Source of the DNA: Clytia hemisphaerica
Taxonomy: Eukaryota > Cnidaria > Hydrozoa > Leptothecata > Clytiidae
Length of the DNA: 64,000 bases
Assembly (NCBI GenBank): GCA_902728285.1
Contig: CACVBU010000865.1
Coordinates: 4,525,840 to 4,589,839, forward strand
Reading direction: 5' to 3'
The position numbers and the translations under genes were made by a program. Numbering within the stretch: position 1 is the first letter of the stretch; each line of letters begins with the position of its first letter. Under the pieces are notes generated by a model. That model ran no database searches. It had not been told where the DNA came from and saw nothing but the letters and a program-made list of their open reading frames with translations. Below, piece by piece: positions 23,501 to 34,104 of this stretch.

Positions 23501-23741
23501 TTCTTAATTCTTTTGCAGTTTCAATGAATTTTGCAAAAGCTTTTGGTCCCCTTCTTGGCAAAATATCCAACAGCCTCTCCTTTTGTCTCAAGTCTTTTTC
23601 CTCTAATGAAATCATTTCATTCTCATTTTTCGATAGGATACCAAGTTCATGAAGTTTTGAAGCAACATTGGGTGCATCAAAGTCTATAAGACATATTTCT
23701 CTGCGATTTGAACGCAAGAACTCACGATCTCTACTATCCAT
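17556..23741 (-). CDS. CARD-containing caspase, complete, six exons
   Basis: A cysteine protease of apoptosis or inflammatory signalling, made as a cytosolic zymogen. Minus-strand exons are 23741-23420, 20850-20737, 20234-20022, 19698-19387, 18931-18769 and 17781-17556, all GT-AG with matching phases, giving 449 residues. Residues 1-92 are a CARD (alpha-helical, with [16 protein letters not shown] typical of its late helices). A Ser/Thr/Asp-rich linker follows, then the p20 domain with Arg201 in STPRGHF, GTDVD, catalytic His280 in LSHGQEG and catalytic Cys319 in QACQG. The p10 domain has [17 protein letters not shown] with substrate-pocket Arg368, and ends near LRKELYFFP. Asp-Gly sites at TETDG (Asp150) and METDG (Asp337) are plausible self-cleavage points between prodomain and p20 and between p20 and p10. 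Start: ATG 23741 opens directly into the CARD. QACQG rather than QACRG is also seen in caspase-8 and -10, but here the prodomain is a CARD, not DEDs. Orthology to caspase-2 or -9 is not claimed. Confidence 0.95.
20456..20640. repeat. Paired direct/inverted repeat in a caspase intron
   Basis: A segment running from CGAACGTATGCTTCC into ATTACGTAACTTAACAAAAC recurs about 117 bases later as CGAACGTTTGCTTCC...ATTACGCAACTTAAGAAAAC. Between them an inverted copy (GCCATTATGAAAGCAAATGT) sits opposite ACGTTTGCTTCCATAATGGC. A related stretch occurs at about 54960-55020. Probably fragments of one transposon family. Confidence 0.55.
20901..21011. mobile_element. GGTACC-type MITE with C-run core, copy 2
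   Basis: The ends TACTCTCTGGTACCTAATA and CTATTAGGTACCCGAGAGTA are inverted repeats with TA borders. The core has CCCCCTCCCCC and a C9-10 run plus TCCACCCAGGACATTCTTAT, the reverse complement of a motif in copy 3 at 49331-49609. It lies in the second caspase intron. Confidence 0.8.
21012..23419. other. Long first intron of the caspase gene
   Basis: AT-rich, with no exon-like frame between the CARD exon and the 114 bp linker exon. A C/G-poor stretch at 23100-23350 contains a short frame without family features. No repeat ends could be paired. Confidence 0.45.
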
Positions 23742-24729
23742 TACTACTGCAATCAATACCAATAATTTGTTTACTTTTTCTGAAATAAATTTAAGTATTC
23801 AAAATTGAATTCAGAGGAATCGTAATATGAAACAAGCTTTTGTTTAAAAATACATTTGAGTAACTTTCAATATGAACTTAACCAAAAAAGAAATAAAACA
23901 TAAATATCTTTTTAAATTAGACAGATTTCATCTCTACAAATGTGTACATCAAAATCAAAGTTCAGTAGTAAAATGAAAACTTATATACAAATAGGTATCT
24001 ATGACTCACATAGAAGAAGAATTTATAGATTAATGAATGCAAAGTCAACACTAAGATTAAACCTACACACTCTTTTTTATATGTAAGTAGATAATTATAA
24101 AAAAAAGAAAATAACACAGTGTGTTGATTTACAAAAAAACAAGTGGAAGAAAGCGGGAATTTGATGCAAGAGTTAGATTGTCAACAAAGCACTGTAAAAA
24201 ACCATTGAATAAAAGGAGAACTTTTTTCAAATCTTAAATATTTTCATTTTAAAGAATTGGTGCAAAAAAGTGAAACATGGAAAAGTTTCATTTTTTATTG
24301 GTTAAAAATCGAAAAAGGGGATTTTAGACAGGTACGTGCCGGGAAGTATCTTATCCATTTGGTGGACTAACTTTCTTGGGGTTTTTCTTGTTCCTTATGG
24401 TAATAAGAATATTTTAAGCTTCTGGGCCACCTGGATTTCTCACCTGGGTATCCATAATGGCGGATTTTTGGTCATGTGTGTGACCCCCGTAGGCAAAACT
24501 GAAAATTCTTCCAACCCAAATATAGGCATATCATATATCAATCGATCGGAAATTTGATACTGATTAATTTTGAGATACAAAGTTGGGTCTGAAAACTTTT
24601 CTATCTCGAGATATAAATCACTTTCGTTTTCTCAGGTTTGGCTGCAGTTGTAGGCGGGCTTTCATGGAGTGAGGCAATTCTTTTAGTCATATCTCAAGAA
24701 ATATGCTTTTAAACATATCAAAACTTCAT
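23742..24729. other. Upstream flank of the caspase gene
   Basis: Expected to hold the caspase promoter and any 5' UTR exon. A TTGATTGCAG just 5' of the start codon could be a UTR splice acceptor. No core promoter element is obvious. The frame at 24336-24557 shows no recognisable protein. Confidence 0.35.
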
Positions 24730-26154
24730 GTGCTCCTAGAAAAGGCATTAAAAATTGTTTGTGCAAATTTTCAATAAGTTTGCAGTAAAAATGTGTATTT
24801 TACAGACCAGAGTACAATTTCCTTACCATTGAGAAAAGATCTTTTTCTCTCAAAATTGGCCTTTTTGTCTGAAATGAATGAGCGAAATGTTTCCCAATAG
24901 GGTTTAGAACCAATCACTTCTTCGTAATCTCACTCAGAGGGGTACTTAGGAACAAGTAAGGGCTAAATGTATCCGGTCAGCACTTTATAAGTATGATTTA
25001 TGGTAAGACATGATCCCAAAAACAGTGAAATTTCCAAATAATTAATGAAAAATTCTCTCTCATTGCATCTCAACATTAAACGCGAACCTTCTGTTCCTTA
25101 GATTGACTAATGCAAAGAATTATGAATAATGTAAATCGTTACAGTGTGTATTTTACAGACCAGATTTAAGTGCTTCTAGGAGCTTGTCTTGTTCTAAAAC
25201 GCTTTAGATTACTACAGAAATACCTGAACTTGAGAATTTACTGAGTTAATCCGTCAAAATTCGCCAATTCCTTTATCTTTATTGTTCATGCATGAAACGA
25301 GATTTAGAGGGCTTAGAATCTGTGTTGTCTGTAGGGCCAAAAAACGTCGGCATAATATGGCTTCGAGAGGCGATAATCCTAGGCTATTGTAGGAAGCCTA
25401 GTGATGGAGCCATATTTGTGAACCTGCTTGGGGCTATTCTGGTTACTGTTACAATTATAAGAGGCGTATAATGGTCCAATGCATCATTGTGTATCCGCTT
25501 TAACTACATGAATACAACACAATGCCTTCAGCTAGTCAGACTGTAGGAATTTTAACTTAAAGCGCTTTAAAGAAGCTATTGCCATATAAAATAATGCTTT
25601 AAGCTACATGTCCAAAATATCCCCGTTTTCTTACAAAAATCTAAGTATAATATTAAGAAATCTTGATTTTAAAATTCTTATTTGTTTCGGAGATGGCTTG
25701 CTGATGGTGATCCCATTTTCCTTTCCCCTCATGAGAATCATCTGGTCTCTGTGGCTTTGTCAGAACATGAACAAACGACTGGACATCCTTCTCCTTGGCA
25801 AGCACTGCTAGCTTCGTTGCCGCCTCGTTAAAACATAAAATGAAACAATAGGTATTGATGATCTACCTTGGGAATACCTTGCTAACAACGTCAAAACTTA
25901 TACAAAGTCTCTGTTGTTCTACTCTTCTCCAGTCTTTTATCTATATCATAACAAAGATAACAGATGCGAAATCATCGTCATTTTTCAAAACTCCGATGAA
26001 ATAATATCGAGTATATAGGATTGAGAGTATAGGATTCAAATTATGATATTCTTATGAAACAGGCTCACAACTTTGGCATACTTTTTTTTCAAGTCAATAA
26101 AAAAACTAATAGCGCGTCGTCGTGCAAACGTCACGATTATTACTTCTCTCATTT

Positions 26155-26308
26155 GAGATGACTTGGAGTTTTTACAAGATACTTCACTAATTGGTCATTT
26201 AAAGTGATAGAGATGACGCTTTCTTTAGAAAAAGTAATAAGATTCTTTTATTACATCTTAACGACCAACCAAATCAAATAAGAGCTTGTAAAAACTCCAG
26301 CTTGTCCC
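26155..26308. mobile_element. hAT-type MITE, copy 2 (154 bp, 8 bp TSD)
   Basis: The same 154 bp unit as 17014-17167 in the same orientation, with only scattered differences. It starts GAGATGACTTGGAGTTTTTA and ends ACTCCAGCTTGTCCC. It is flanked by a different perfect 8 bp duplication, TCTCATTT (26147-26154 and 26309-26316), so it is an independent insertion, here inside the spacer of the 3.55 kb inverted-repeat element. Confidence 0.92.
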
Positions 26309-26481
26309 TCTCATTTGACCAAAATTCAATCCCACAATCCTTTTTTGTTTTAATTCAAAAGTCGTGAAATTCATTACTTTTTCTTTGTAATTGAGTGTAA
26401 TTTGCGTGCAAGCATAATTGACGCAAAGGTTGACGGGATTGAATTTCGGTCAAACAGAAAAATCAATGTCTTTTTTTAGAT

Positions 26482-26890
26482 TCCATAGTGTGCAGAGGGG
26501 TCTGAACCCCCCCATTAATATTTCATCCCCCCCTATAAAGGTATCCCCCCTATTTTTAAAATTTTTTGATCCCGCACGATTTACAGGGGTCCGAGCCCCC
26601 AGCATATAATTTGTACTCCCAGTATTGGGGAAGAATTTTGATGAATGAAATATATTTTTCAGTGTGAATTCGTACCAATAGTCAATGAACTTGAAAAATA
26701 AACAGTAAACTAATAATTTTTTAACCAAAAAGTTACTATCCCCCCCATTTTTATTTGACCCCCCCCTATAAGCTCAAACCCCCCATTTTAACTGGAAAAT
26801 TGCCCATCCCCCCCTATAAAGCCTTCCTTGAAAACTCGGATCCCCCCCTTAAAAAAGGGGGGGGTTCATACTACGGTATGCTATTGGAAT
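26482..26890. mobile_element. C-run element, copy 1 (AGTGTGCAGAGGGGTCTGA end)
   Basis: This non-coding block starts ATAGTGTGCAGAGGGGTCTG and carries a series of C6-C8 runs separated by TATAAAG-like spacers, closing with TTAAAAAAGGGGGGG. A second copy with the same order of blocks (C-run, ATATTTCA, C-run, CCAAAAAGTTRTTATCCCCC, TATAAAGCCTT) is at 56546-56945. The terminal repeats are weak, so the borders are approximate. Confidence 0.6.
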
Positions 26891-28285
26891 GACAAAAGTG
26901 ATTCAAAAGTATACACGCAGTTGAAATTCTCCATTTCAGCGTATAAAAAAAATTGAAAATAATTATTTTGTGACTTGAGAGTAACTAGCCGTATGCGCAG
27001 CGTCGCACGCTGCGTTTCCCACTATACATCTAAAAAAAACCCAACGGAAGAAAGATAGCTGCTGATTGATGATAAGATTTTGATTTTATAAAAGAAAGGA
27101 GAAAAAAGTTCAACGCCATGAAGAGGAGGCTTTGTAGAGCTTTGTTAGATTTTCGAAAGCTTTTTATAAAACGTTGTAAACACACACGTTTTAGCATATT
27201 AATATATAGATTTTCAAACTATCAAGCGGCAACGAAGCTCGCTTCAAAGACACAATGGAAGATAGACGTCCAGTTATGATTTATCCCATGTGAAGGCGCA
27301 GTAGTGTACCAAGTATTGACCGTCGTCTAGGAGATCAGGACTAACTCCATATCGGTGCTGTGTTTCACTTAATGAAAAGTAAATGCTACTTTGCTAGGAT
27401 CAACCCATACCATGTGATGGTCGTAGGGTGGACAGAAACTCTACAGGCCGTTCAGTGACTGTGCGACAAATCTGTGCTAGTGTCTAGCAAGCTTGCAAGA
27501 AATAAAAACTTTGGGGCTTTGCTCTTTTTTAGGAAAATAATTCAAAGTCTGATGTCTGGCGCATACAAAGCTATCCAGGCTTAGTGGTCTCAAAGCCAGA
27601 CTAATTTCGAGTAATTTCATCAAAATTTTATGCTTATGTAGCTACGCAGTTCTGGAAGTAGTAAGCACTTCTCGAAGTCTCAAAGATAGGCTACACAGAT
27701 TTCTCGTTACATGCATGAATAATAAAGATATAGGAATTAGAGGATCTTGACGGATTTTACTCAGTAAAATTCTCCAGCTCGGGTTTTTCCGTGGTAAGTC
27801 TAAACATTTTAGGGCAATATAACCACCTAGAAGCACTTAATTCTGGTCTGTATACACACAGCGATTTACATGTATTCTTGATTCTTTGCATGTGTCAAAC
27901 TAAAGAATAAGGTTCAACTTTGTTTAATGTCGAAATACAATGAGAGACTTTGTCAAATATTTGAGTAATAGCTTGGAAGTTTCACCGTTTTTTGGATCAA
28001 ATCTTACCAAAAAAACATGCTTATAAAGTGCTAACCAGACACATTTAGCCCTTATATATTCCCCAGGTACCTCTCTGAGTATAATATGAAGAATCGAGTG
28101 GCTCTAAACCTTAGTAAGCATCATTTCACTAATTCATTTCAGACAAAAAGACAAATTTTGAGAGAAAAAGATCTTTTTTCGACGGTAAGAAAATTGTACT
28201 CTGGTCTGTTTAATACACATTTTTTCTGCAAAATTTTTGAAAATTTGCACAAACAATTTTTAATGCCTTTTCTAGGAGAAATATA

Positions 28286-29750
28286 ATTGAGGAGACATCA
28301 ATAAAGTTTAGCACGAGTTTAGCCCCTCCCCACGCAGTTACTACAAAACAGTATGTGTAATAAGTGCCTTTTCAGCACTTTTTTTTAGGACCACCACCCA
28401 TTACAGTTACTACACCTGGGTAGTAACTGTTTTCAGAAAAAGAATTTAGGCACCACCCTTGCTGTTTGCATTTACTACACCAGACATCTTCAGACAAGTC
28501 TTCAACATCAAAGTCGACAAGTCCATTTCTGTCCATTTCTCTAACTTGCAACAACAGAAAAGCCAAAAAGTTTTCAAAAAACGACACAGGATTGACACAG
28601 AACTGACCAATGGAATTGCGGTATATGGCTCAATGTCATGGTTTAACAAAACTCTTACCAAAAGAGACGCACTGTCCGCGCAATAAGTCACCACCCAAAA
28701 CAGCAGCAACCTACTATACTTTTAAGACATTTTTCTTTGTAAAAGAACACTTAAAAACACTACAATGACTTCTAAGTTGTAGCGATAAAGTTTTATCGCT
28801 AATTTTCTATTGCAAATTTTGTTATTGTTATCGATAAGTTTCTATCACTAAATTGCAGCCATCGGAACGAAGCGCACCAGACCGTTCTAGGGCCCCTTTA
28901 GCAGTCCGTCACAATGAGCGATATTTCGATCCCACAGAAGCGCTTCAAAACACCAGCTTTTTTCAAGTTTTGTCTCGTCCCAAACGCTTCAATCTTGCGT
29001 AGGCTTAGGGGTCAAGACTAGAACCCACAATATGAGACATTTGCCTGACCAAAAAAAAATCATCATCGTCAATTTTGTTAATTGTCAGAATCGTTTACTC
29101 ATTTTAAAAATGAAGTTTGAGTGACACAAAAATCGCGCGATAAAACAAAGCACTAGAAAAACGCCCACTGAAAATTGAAACTAGAATTTATTGAATATTT
29201 CACTAATGAAGTATCAAACTTTTTGTTTTTTGTAATTATCATAAATTCATAGTTTTTAAATACTATTTTTTGAAAGTCAAAGGACAATTAAAGTGAATTT
29301 AAGATGATTGGGTGGATATTGGGCGGACGGGCGTTTTTGAACGTTCCGAGATTGGAAATTAGACGAGAGTAAAAGACGGGGGTATTTTAGTATGTAATAT
29401 TAAATTCTTTTTTATTTTATTTTTATTTTTTGCGAATGCACAGGAATGCAAAATGAATTTTTTGATTTTTGAATTAAGGAAACATAATGTAATATATTAT
29501 ATTTGATTGTCAAAGCCAAAATATATTTTTTTACTTTACAAATGATCTGCGGTGTTGTTTCGTCACTTACCCCGGGATTGTTTTAGTAGACACTTTGGTC
29601 ACGTGAATAAAAACACGCGTATATGTTGAACACGACCAGACGTTACTAATCGATAAAATTGATTATCAATTAAAATTTATAGTTAATCGATAATTAATTG
29701 ATTGATTAAATATCGATTAAAAACGATAGTATAGTCTAGACCCGACTGTG
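28286..29750. other. Repeat-rich intergenic DNA
   Basis: Between 28370 and 28690 all three frames on one strand and two on the other stay open for 60-90 codons, including REMDRNGLVDFDVEDLSEDV on the minus strand; none matches a family I know. A 20 bp hairpin AGCGATAAAGTTTTATCGCT sits at about 28779. From 29648 to 29730 there is a cluster of ATCGAT/TTAATTGA palindromic AT-rich sequence. Nothing else supportable. Confidence 0.4.
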
Positions 29751-29757
29751 GACTGAC

Positions 29758-29860
29758 CGAACAGTCACGGAAATCCTTGCATTTGCACGGGGTGTGTATT
29801 TGCAACAGTTTCAACGATTTTTTCCGACCCTGTGCAAATGAGCTAGAACGTGTAAGGCAA
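29758..29860. repeat. Inverted partner of the repeat at 31780-31825
   Basis: A run beginning CAGTCACGGAAATCCTTGCA, then TTTGCAC, reappears in reverse complement at 31785-31822 (TTTGCA..AAGGATTTCCGTGACTG). The intervening 2 kb shows no transposase. They may be the ends of one 2 kb element or two copies of a short repeat. Confidence 0.5.
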
Positions 29861-29939
29861 AATGCGCAAAAATTAACAAATCTCAACTTTAAAATGAAAA
29901 TGGCATAAAACAAAGACGAATGGCATTTTCATTTTCTCT

Positions 29940-30110
29940 TTAGCAGGCTAGCTCTAAAGCTATAAAACAGCATCTAATAACATGAAAACCAGAATATGAT
30001 TCTTCAATGGGAATCAAAACTATAAAGTGCACTTGCAAACATCAATTTGTCAGATCTAGCATAGGGTACAAAGTCCAAGCATGCGTTTCCCATAATTTTA
30101 GTATGAAGAG
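29940..30110. repeat. Left member of a 10 kb-spaced inverted repeat
   Basis: GCACTTGCAAACATCAATTT and surrounding sequence, and TACAAAGTCCAAGCATGCGT, recur in reverse complement at about 40390-40500 and 39880-39935. The right-hand copy is interrupted by about 450 bases relative to this one. Confidence 0.65.
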
Positions 30111-32687
30111 TTAGGAAAAACTATTGATTTCGCTAATGTAAACAAATATTTTCATTCATTTTTTTCTCCAAGAGAGACAGAAAAAATTCTCTTCTTGAAC
30201 AAAGGGCAAGTGTTGCTATTGTTTGCAGTATTACCTATAATTTTGAGCAAGTGTACGGGCCCAAATTATAATAGATCAATATTCTATGATTGGATATAAT
30301 TTAGATTATTGATAAGTGTAAGGAAGCGATCAATTTTAGATTTATATCCAAATATAGTAACAGTTTTTGAATATTGATTTAATATTGACAAAAGAATAAA
30401 GTGCAAGATGTTGTTATAGACAGAGTCTATGGATAAAATACACTAAGAATAAACTGAAACATAAAAATGTACACATAAAGACTGATACTTGTATATGTAA
30501 GACGGTTCCCATTTAAGGTTCACCCTTATTAGGGTTCCCACTTAGGTTCCCTCATCCCACTTTTCTGGTATGCCTATTTTTATATCTACTCTTGAATTTT
30601 AACAATCACATAAAGGACTTTAAATAAAAAACAATTACAAAAGAAAGAAAAAAATGAAGAAAATCCATTGTGTATACAAAGAGTTATATAATTTAGTTTG
30701 TTTTTTGTGGATAGGGAAATTCCATGGGGAAGTTCCCTGACATTAAGGGAAGGAGTATCTTTACATTGGCAGAAGAGGGCACAGCTGTGTTAGATCATTT
30801 AACCCCCTTTTTCTTTTGTTTTCCTGTTTAAGTAAAGGTTTTTTTTATTTTTTTCTTCTTTCAGTTACATCAAAATGCCTCGAAAATGTCAATATGAAAA
30901 TTGCGTAATCAGAGAACGTATGTCTCGCTCATTATAAAAAGGCCGAGACAAACTTTCAATAATTGGATTGTAACATCGAGTTAAGTCTCTTTTGTTAAGT
31001 CACCAGGGGGTAAATAAAACAGACCTTAATACATTTATCGTTCGTTTCAACTTGACCATTTGTTTAAAACTCAGCCTCCTAAATATTTGGGGTAGGTAAA
31101 ATATGTACAAAGAAATTCATACTTTTCCAACCCGGCCAATCTTTAAAAAAGAAGCGAACAATAAAATGTAATTACCCTTTCCAAATAAACCTCTTCGGTG
31201 GCGAGCGTAGTCTACTCTGACGTAATTGTACAATTTATGTAATGGGAGTTTGACATAGTAATGTAATGTTGTTTGGGGAATTATGAAGTTCTCTGGGATT
31301 TCGATTGCATTTATTCAGGTTGATTTTTTATGACTTCTAATGGTACTTTTTCTAACGAGTTTGATTACTCTGTTCTCACACTTATGTCTTTTTTTTCGCG
31401 TCCTTTTCCGTGATTACTTTTATTTATATTTTTAAAGACAGGTAAGAAGGCATATTGATGTAACTGTCTTTTTTGAAGGTCGGAGGTGAAAAACTAAATA
31501 AAAGTTTTTGAAATCTCTATTTTATTTTTTATTTTTTTTGGCAAAAATAACGTCGGCGGGTCGGCGGATCCGTAAACCAGTAAATAAAAAAGTATTTGCC
31601 TAAGCCTTTTTAGAAAATTTTTGTCTACGGGTTTTAAAATTTAGATCTGTGCATTTTTTTATGATCAAGTGTAACATTTTTCCACTCTGTGTAAATGCAA
31701 CGGTCGCAGTGATCGAGTGTATTTGTGCGGGGTTTTTTCGTCACTTTTGTTTCCGACCCGTTGAATTTGCCGCATGTCGAACCCTGTGCAAATGCAAGGA
31801 TTTCCGTGACTGCCGAAATTGCAATTTACATAAATTATTGTGGAAGTGAACGCTTAAGACCAATGTTTGGGAAATTAAAAAGACAACTTTTGTAAGGATG
31901 TTGAGTTTTGTTTATATATATATATAATGCATCGGCCCCTTTCATTATTTGAACGGCCTTAGTTAGCGGTAAAAAGAGACCGGTCCATTAGAGGCCAAAG
32001 AGGAACGGTAATTAGACCAAGCGGACTTTTGCGTTTCCCGTGAAAGGCCAAAGTACGCTCCGCGCAACACAGAGAGCAGTTTTAAAATTCGATTGGAAAA
32101 AAAAGTTAAAAAAAGACAGAGAAAATGGCAATTTTTCTCAATTATCTAAATAAAAAAGCAAGAGCAACAACTCGCTCGACAATTGCCTTTTATAATAAAC
32201 ACCCAACTGTTTGTGAAATGAAAACTGTACCTGTACATAAAAAAAAAGTTTAATTGAATATTACAATGACTGGACAGGAAACTTTTAGATGAATTGAAGA
32301 CAGAAGAAAGACACCAAACCAGGGCCCAATTTGAATTTCGCCATGTTTGTTTTTATTTGCTGTTCGCGTCCGCACAAGTTATAACCCTCCGCCGGAGGCT
32401 TTTTGTTTTGACGCCCTCCTTCACATGTGAATCTTTTTTCCTGGAATTATAACGTAGCAAACAACCGCCCAACCCGCCCGCCTTCATGCATAAAGCAACT
32501 TCACCAAGAGCACGAAATGGATTTTAATCCCGGATTCTAATGAATGAAAAACTGTAAATCTCGACCACATGGACGTAAACATGAGCGGCAGCTGAAGAAA
32601 AAAGTATCGATTTTTAATGACTAGAGATTTGATCAATAATAAATATGACGGCGCGGGCAATACACAGAACAGACAGAGAAGACAAGC
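30111..32687. other. Intergenic DNA with a possible short exon
   Basis: Mostly AT-rich. The only suggestive element is the exon-like unit at 30875-30917. At 30510-30570 a sequence complementary to one unit of the 46 bp minisatellite (GTTCCCACTTAGGTTCCCTC) is present. No other feature could be supported. Confidence 0.4.
30875..30917 (+). CDS. Candidate first coding exon, THAP-like N-terminus (weak)
   Basis: A long pyrimidine tract and TTTCAG at about 30841-30864 is followed ten bases later by ATG and MPRKCQYENCVIRE, then a GTATGT donor at 30918. The Met-Pro-x-x-Cys-x4-Cys start resembles the opening of THAP-type zinc fingers. No following exon was found in the next kilobases, so this may be coincidence or a relic. 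Confidence 0.2.
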
Positions 32688-32692
32688 TTATA

Positions 32693-33042
32693 GCCCGGGG
32701 GGGGGGGGGCACTGGGTTTGCAGACTGACGGTATGTGCGGGCCAAAAATTGGCTTTTAAAATTGCACCCTTACAGTGCAGCAAAAATCAGTGAAAATCGT
32801 ACCCTTAGAGTGCATTTTCCCCCAAATTTTCGATCCCTTTTGTGCAAAAAATTGTCAAAATTCTAGCATTTTTGGTCAAAATATCTAGATTTTTCAAGAA
32901 TTTTCTGAAATTTCTATCCTTACAGTGCATCTCTAGTTTTTCCGACCCTTACAGTGCATTTTAAACATATTGGAAAAGGTACCCTTAGCACCCGCACATA
33001 CCCGTCGGTCCTTTTGCCCAGCTGCCCCCCCCCCCCCGGGGC
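32693..33042. mobile_element. MITE with G12/C14 ends and 5 bp TSD
   Basis: It starts GCCCGGGGGGGGGGGGCACT and ends with the complementary C-run then GGGGC. Inside, GGTATGTGCGGG pairs with CCCGCACATACC. Borders carry a perfect TTATA duplication (32688-32692 and 33043-33047). The interior repeats CCCTTACAGTGCA-type motifs five or so times. No coding frame. Confidence 0.85.
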
Positions 33043-33047
33043 TTATA

Positions 33048-33940
33048 GTAAAAGCTTAAAATAAATCTTGGCAGGGCTTCATTTTTCCATTACCGATTAT
33101 TAAAGATCTTTTACAATCGTCATTGAGTTGATCTTGATCAAATTAGTTATGACGAGGAGAATACTGTAGATGACGGATGAATAATCAGAATAATATGGGC
33201 GAGAGCCGAGAGGAGAAACACGAGATTTATATTTCTCCGCCCGAGTTTCCTCTACTCACGCCCCCACGGAAGGCAAAGGAAAAAGGGGACTGGAAATGAA
33301 TCCCATAAATTAAATTCGAAGCGGGAATTTTTTAGAAAATACGAAAGTTTTTTTATATCGCACGTGGTAGAGAAACAGACGAAAAAGTCCAGAAGTGGAA
33401 GTGGCAATCAAAATAACGAAACCATGAATATGATGCATATCATGAATGCATGAATAATAACATATTAACTTTGATTATCTTTATGCAAAGATGGAAGCAA
33501 GGTATCATCATCATTTAATCATTTTATGAATAAGTTGGAAGAGCTGTTTTTTTTTACATTTTAAAATTAGTTTTAATGCATTAGACACAAAAGGCAGGCA
33601 GCTGATAACATCAAAAAAAGTGAAATAAGTGAAAATTGAGGGACAAATATTGAGTACTTATTTTGAAATCCATATAATAGTTTAGAGAGTCAGAAAAATT
33701 TACTTGGCGTGTTTAAAAATCTTTACCAGACGTGTCTGAAAATAATTTATGAATTTGACTATTCCATTTTTAAACCATACAGCACAGGGGGGTATTGACG
33801 AACTTTTCCAGGGGGTCCAAGCTTTGATTTTCCAAGGGGGTTATTGAAGGCTTCCAGGGGGTTCTCTTCGGTGGCCCATCATATATGCAAACATATATAT
33901 TAAAATATACAGTACAAGTTCGAAGTACACAAACGAAAAT
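33048..33940. other. Intergenic DNA
   Basis: No gene. At 33785-33870 four TCCAGGGGG-type motifs occur. They match, in reverse complement, the ACCCCCTGGA motifs in the core of the element at 38077-38340, so this is probably a fragment of that family. Confidence 0.45.
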
Positions 33941-34000
33941 TACAAACACTATCAACTAAAATGCAAACACTGACAACTAAAATGCAAACACTAACAGTGT
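33941..34000. repeat. 21 bp minisatellite, short block
   Basis: About 2.5 copies of the 21 bp unit (CAACTAAAATGCAAACACTA plus one base) that forms the larger array at 38462-38735. The LINE at 34.1-37.6 kb lies between the two blocks. Confidence 0.85.
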
Positions 34001-34104
34001 GAAGCTGGAACTACGATTTTTGAGGATTACAATTTAACCAGCTTTTTAGCGATTTTTGCCTCGCTAACCCAAATCTTGCAACCTCTTTACCTTATGGAAG
34101 ATTG

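Larger units (their letters stand above)
24730..28285. mobile_element. 3.55 kb element with about 1.1 kb diverged terminal inverted repeats
   Basis: The left arm, about 24730-25830, and right arm, about 27220-28285, are reverse complements with many substitutions and indels. Anchors are CTAGAAAAGGCATTAAAAAT (outer left) against its complement at about 28255-28275, AGAAAAAGATCTTTTT, GGTACTTAGG against CCAGGTACCT, and GCTTCGTTGCCGC (25810) against GCGGCAACGAAGC (27230). The spacer of about 1.4 kb holds a hAT MITE and a C-run element but no transposase, so this is a non-autonomous foldback or an old palindromic duplication. Arm divergence suggests age. Confidence 0.75.

Noticed and set aside
24336-24557. 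73-codon plus-strand frame near the caspase 5' flank
   Set aside because: Hydrophobic-rich random reading with no splice sites, and it stops before the inverted-repeat element.
28370-28709. Overlapping open frames on both strands, e.g. REMDRNGLVDFDVEDLSEDV (minus) and RIDTELTNGIAVYGSMSW (plus)
   Set aside because: Both strands look equally coding-like, no splice sites decide between them, and the flanks resemble a repeat with ACCACCC motifs. No family recognised.
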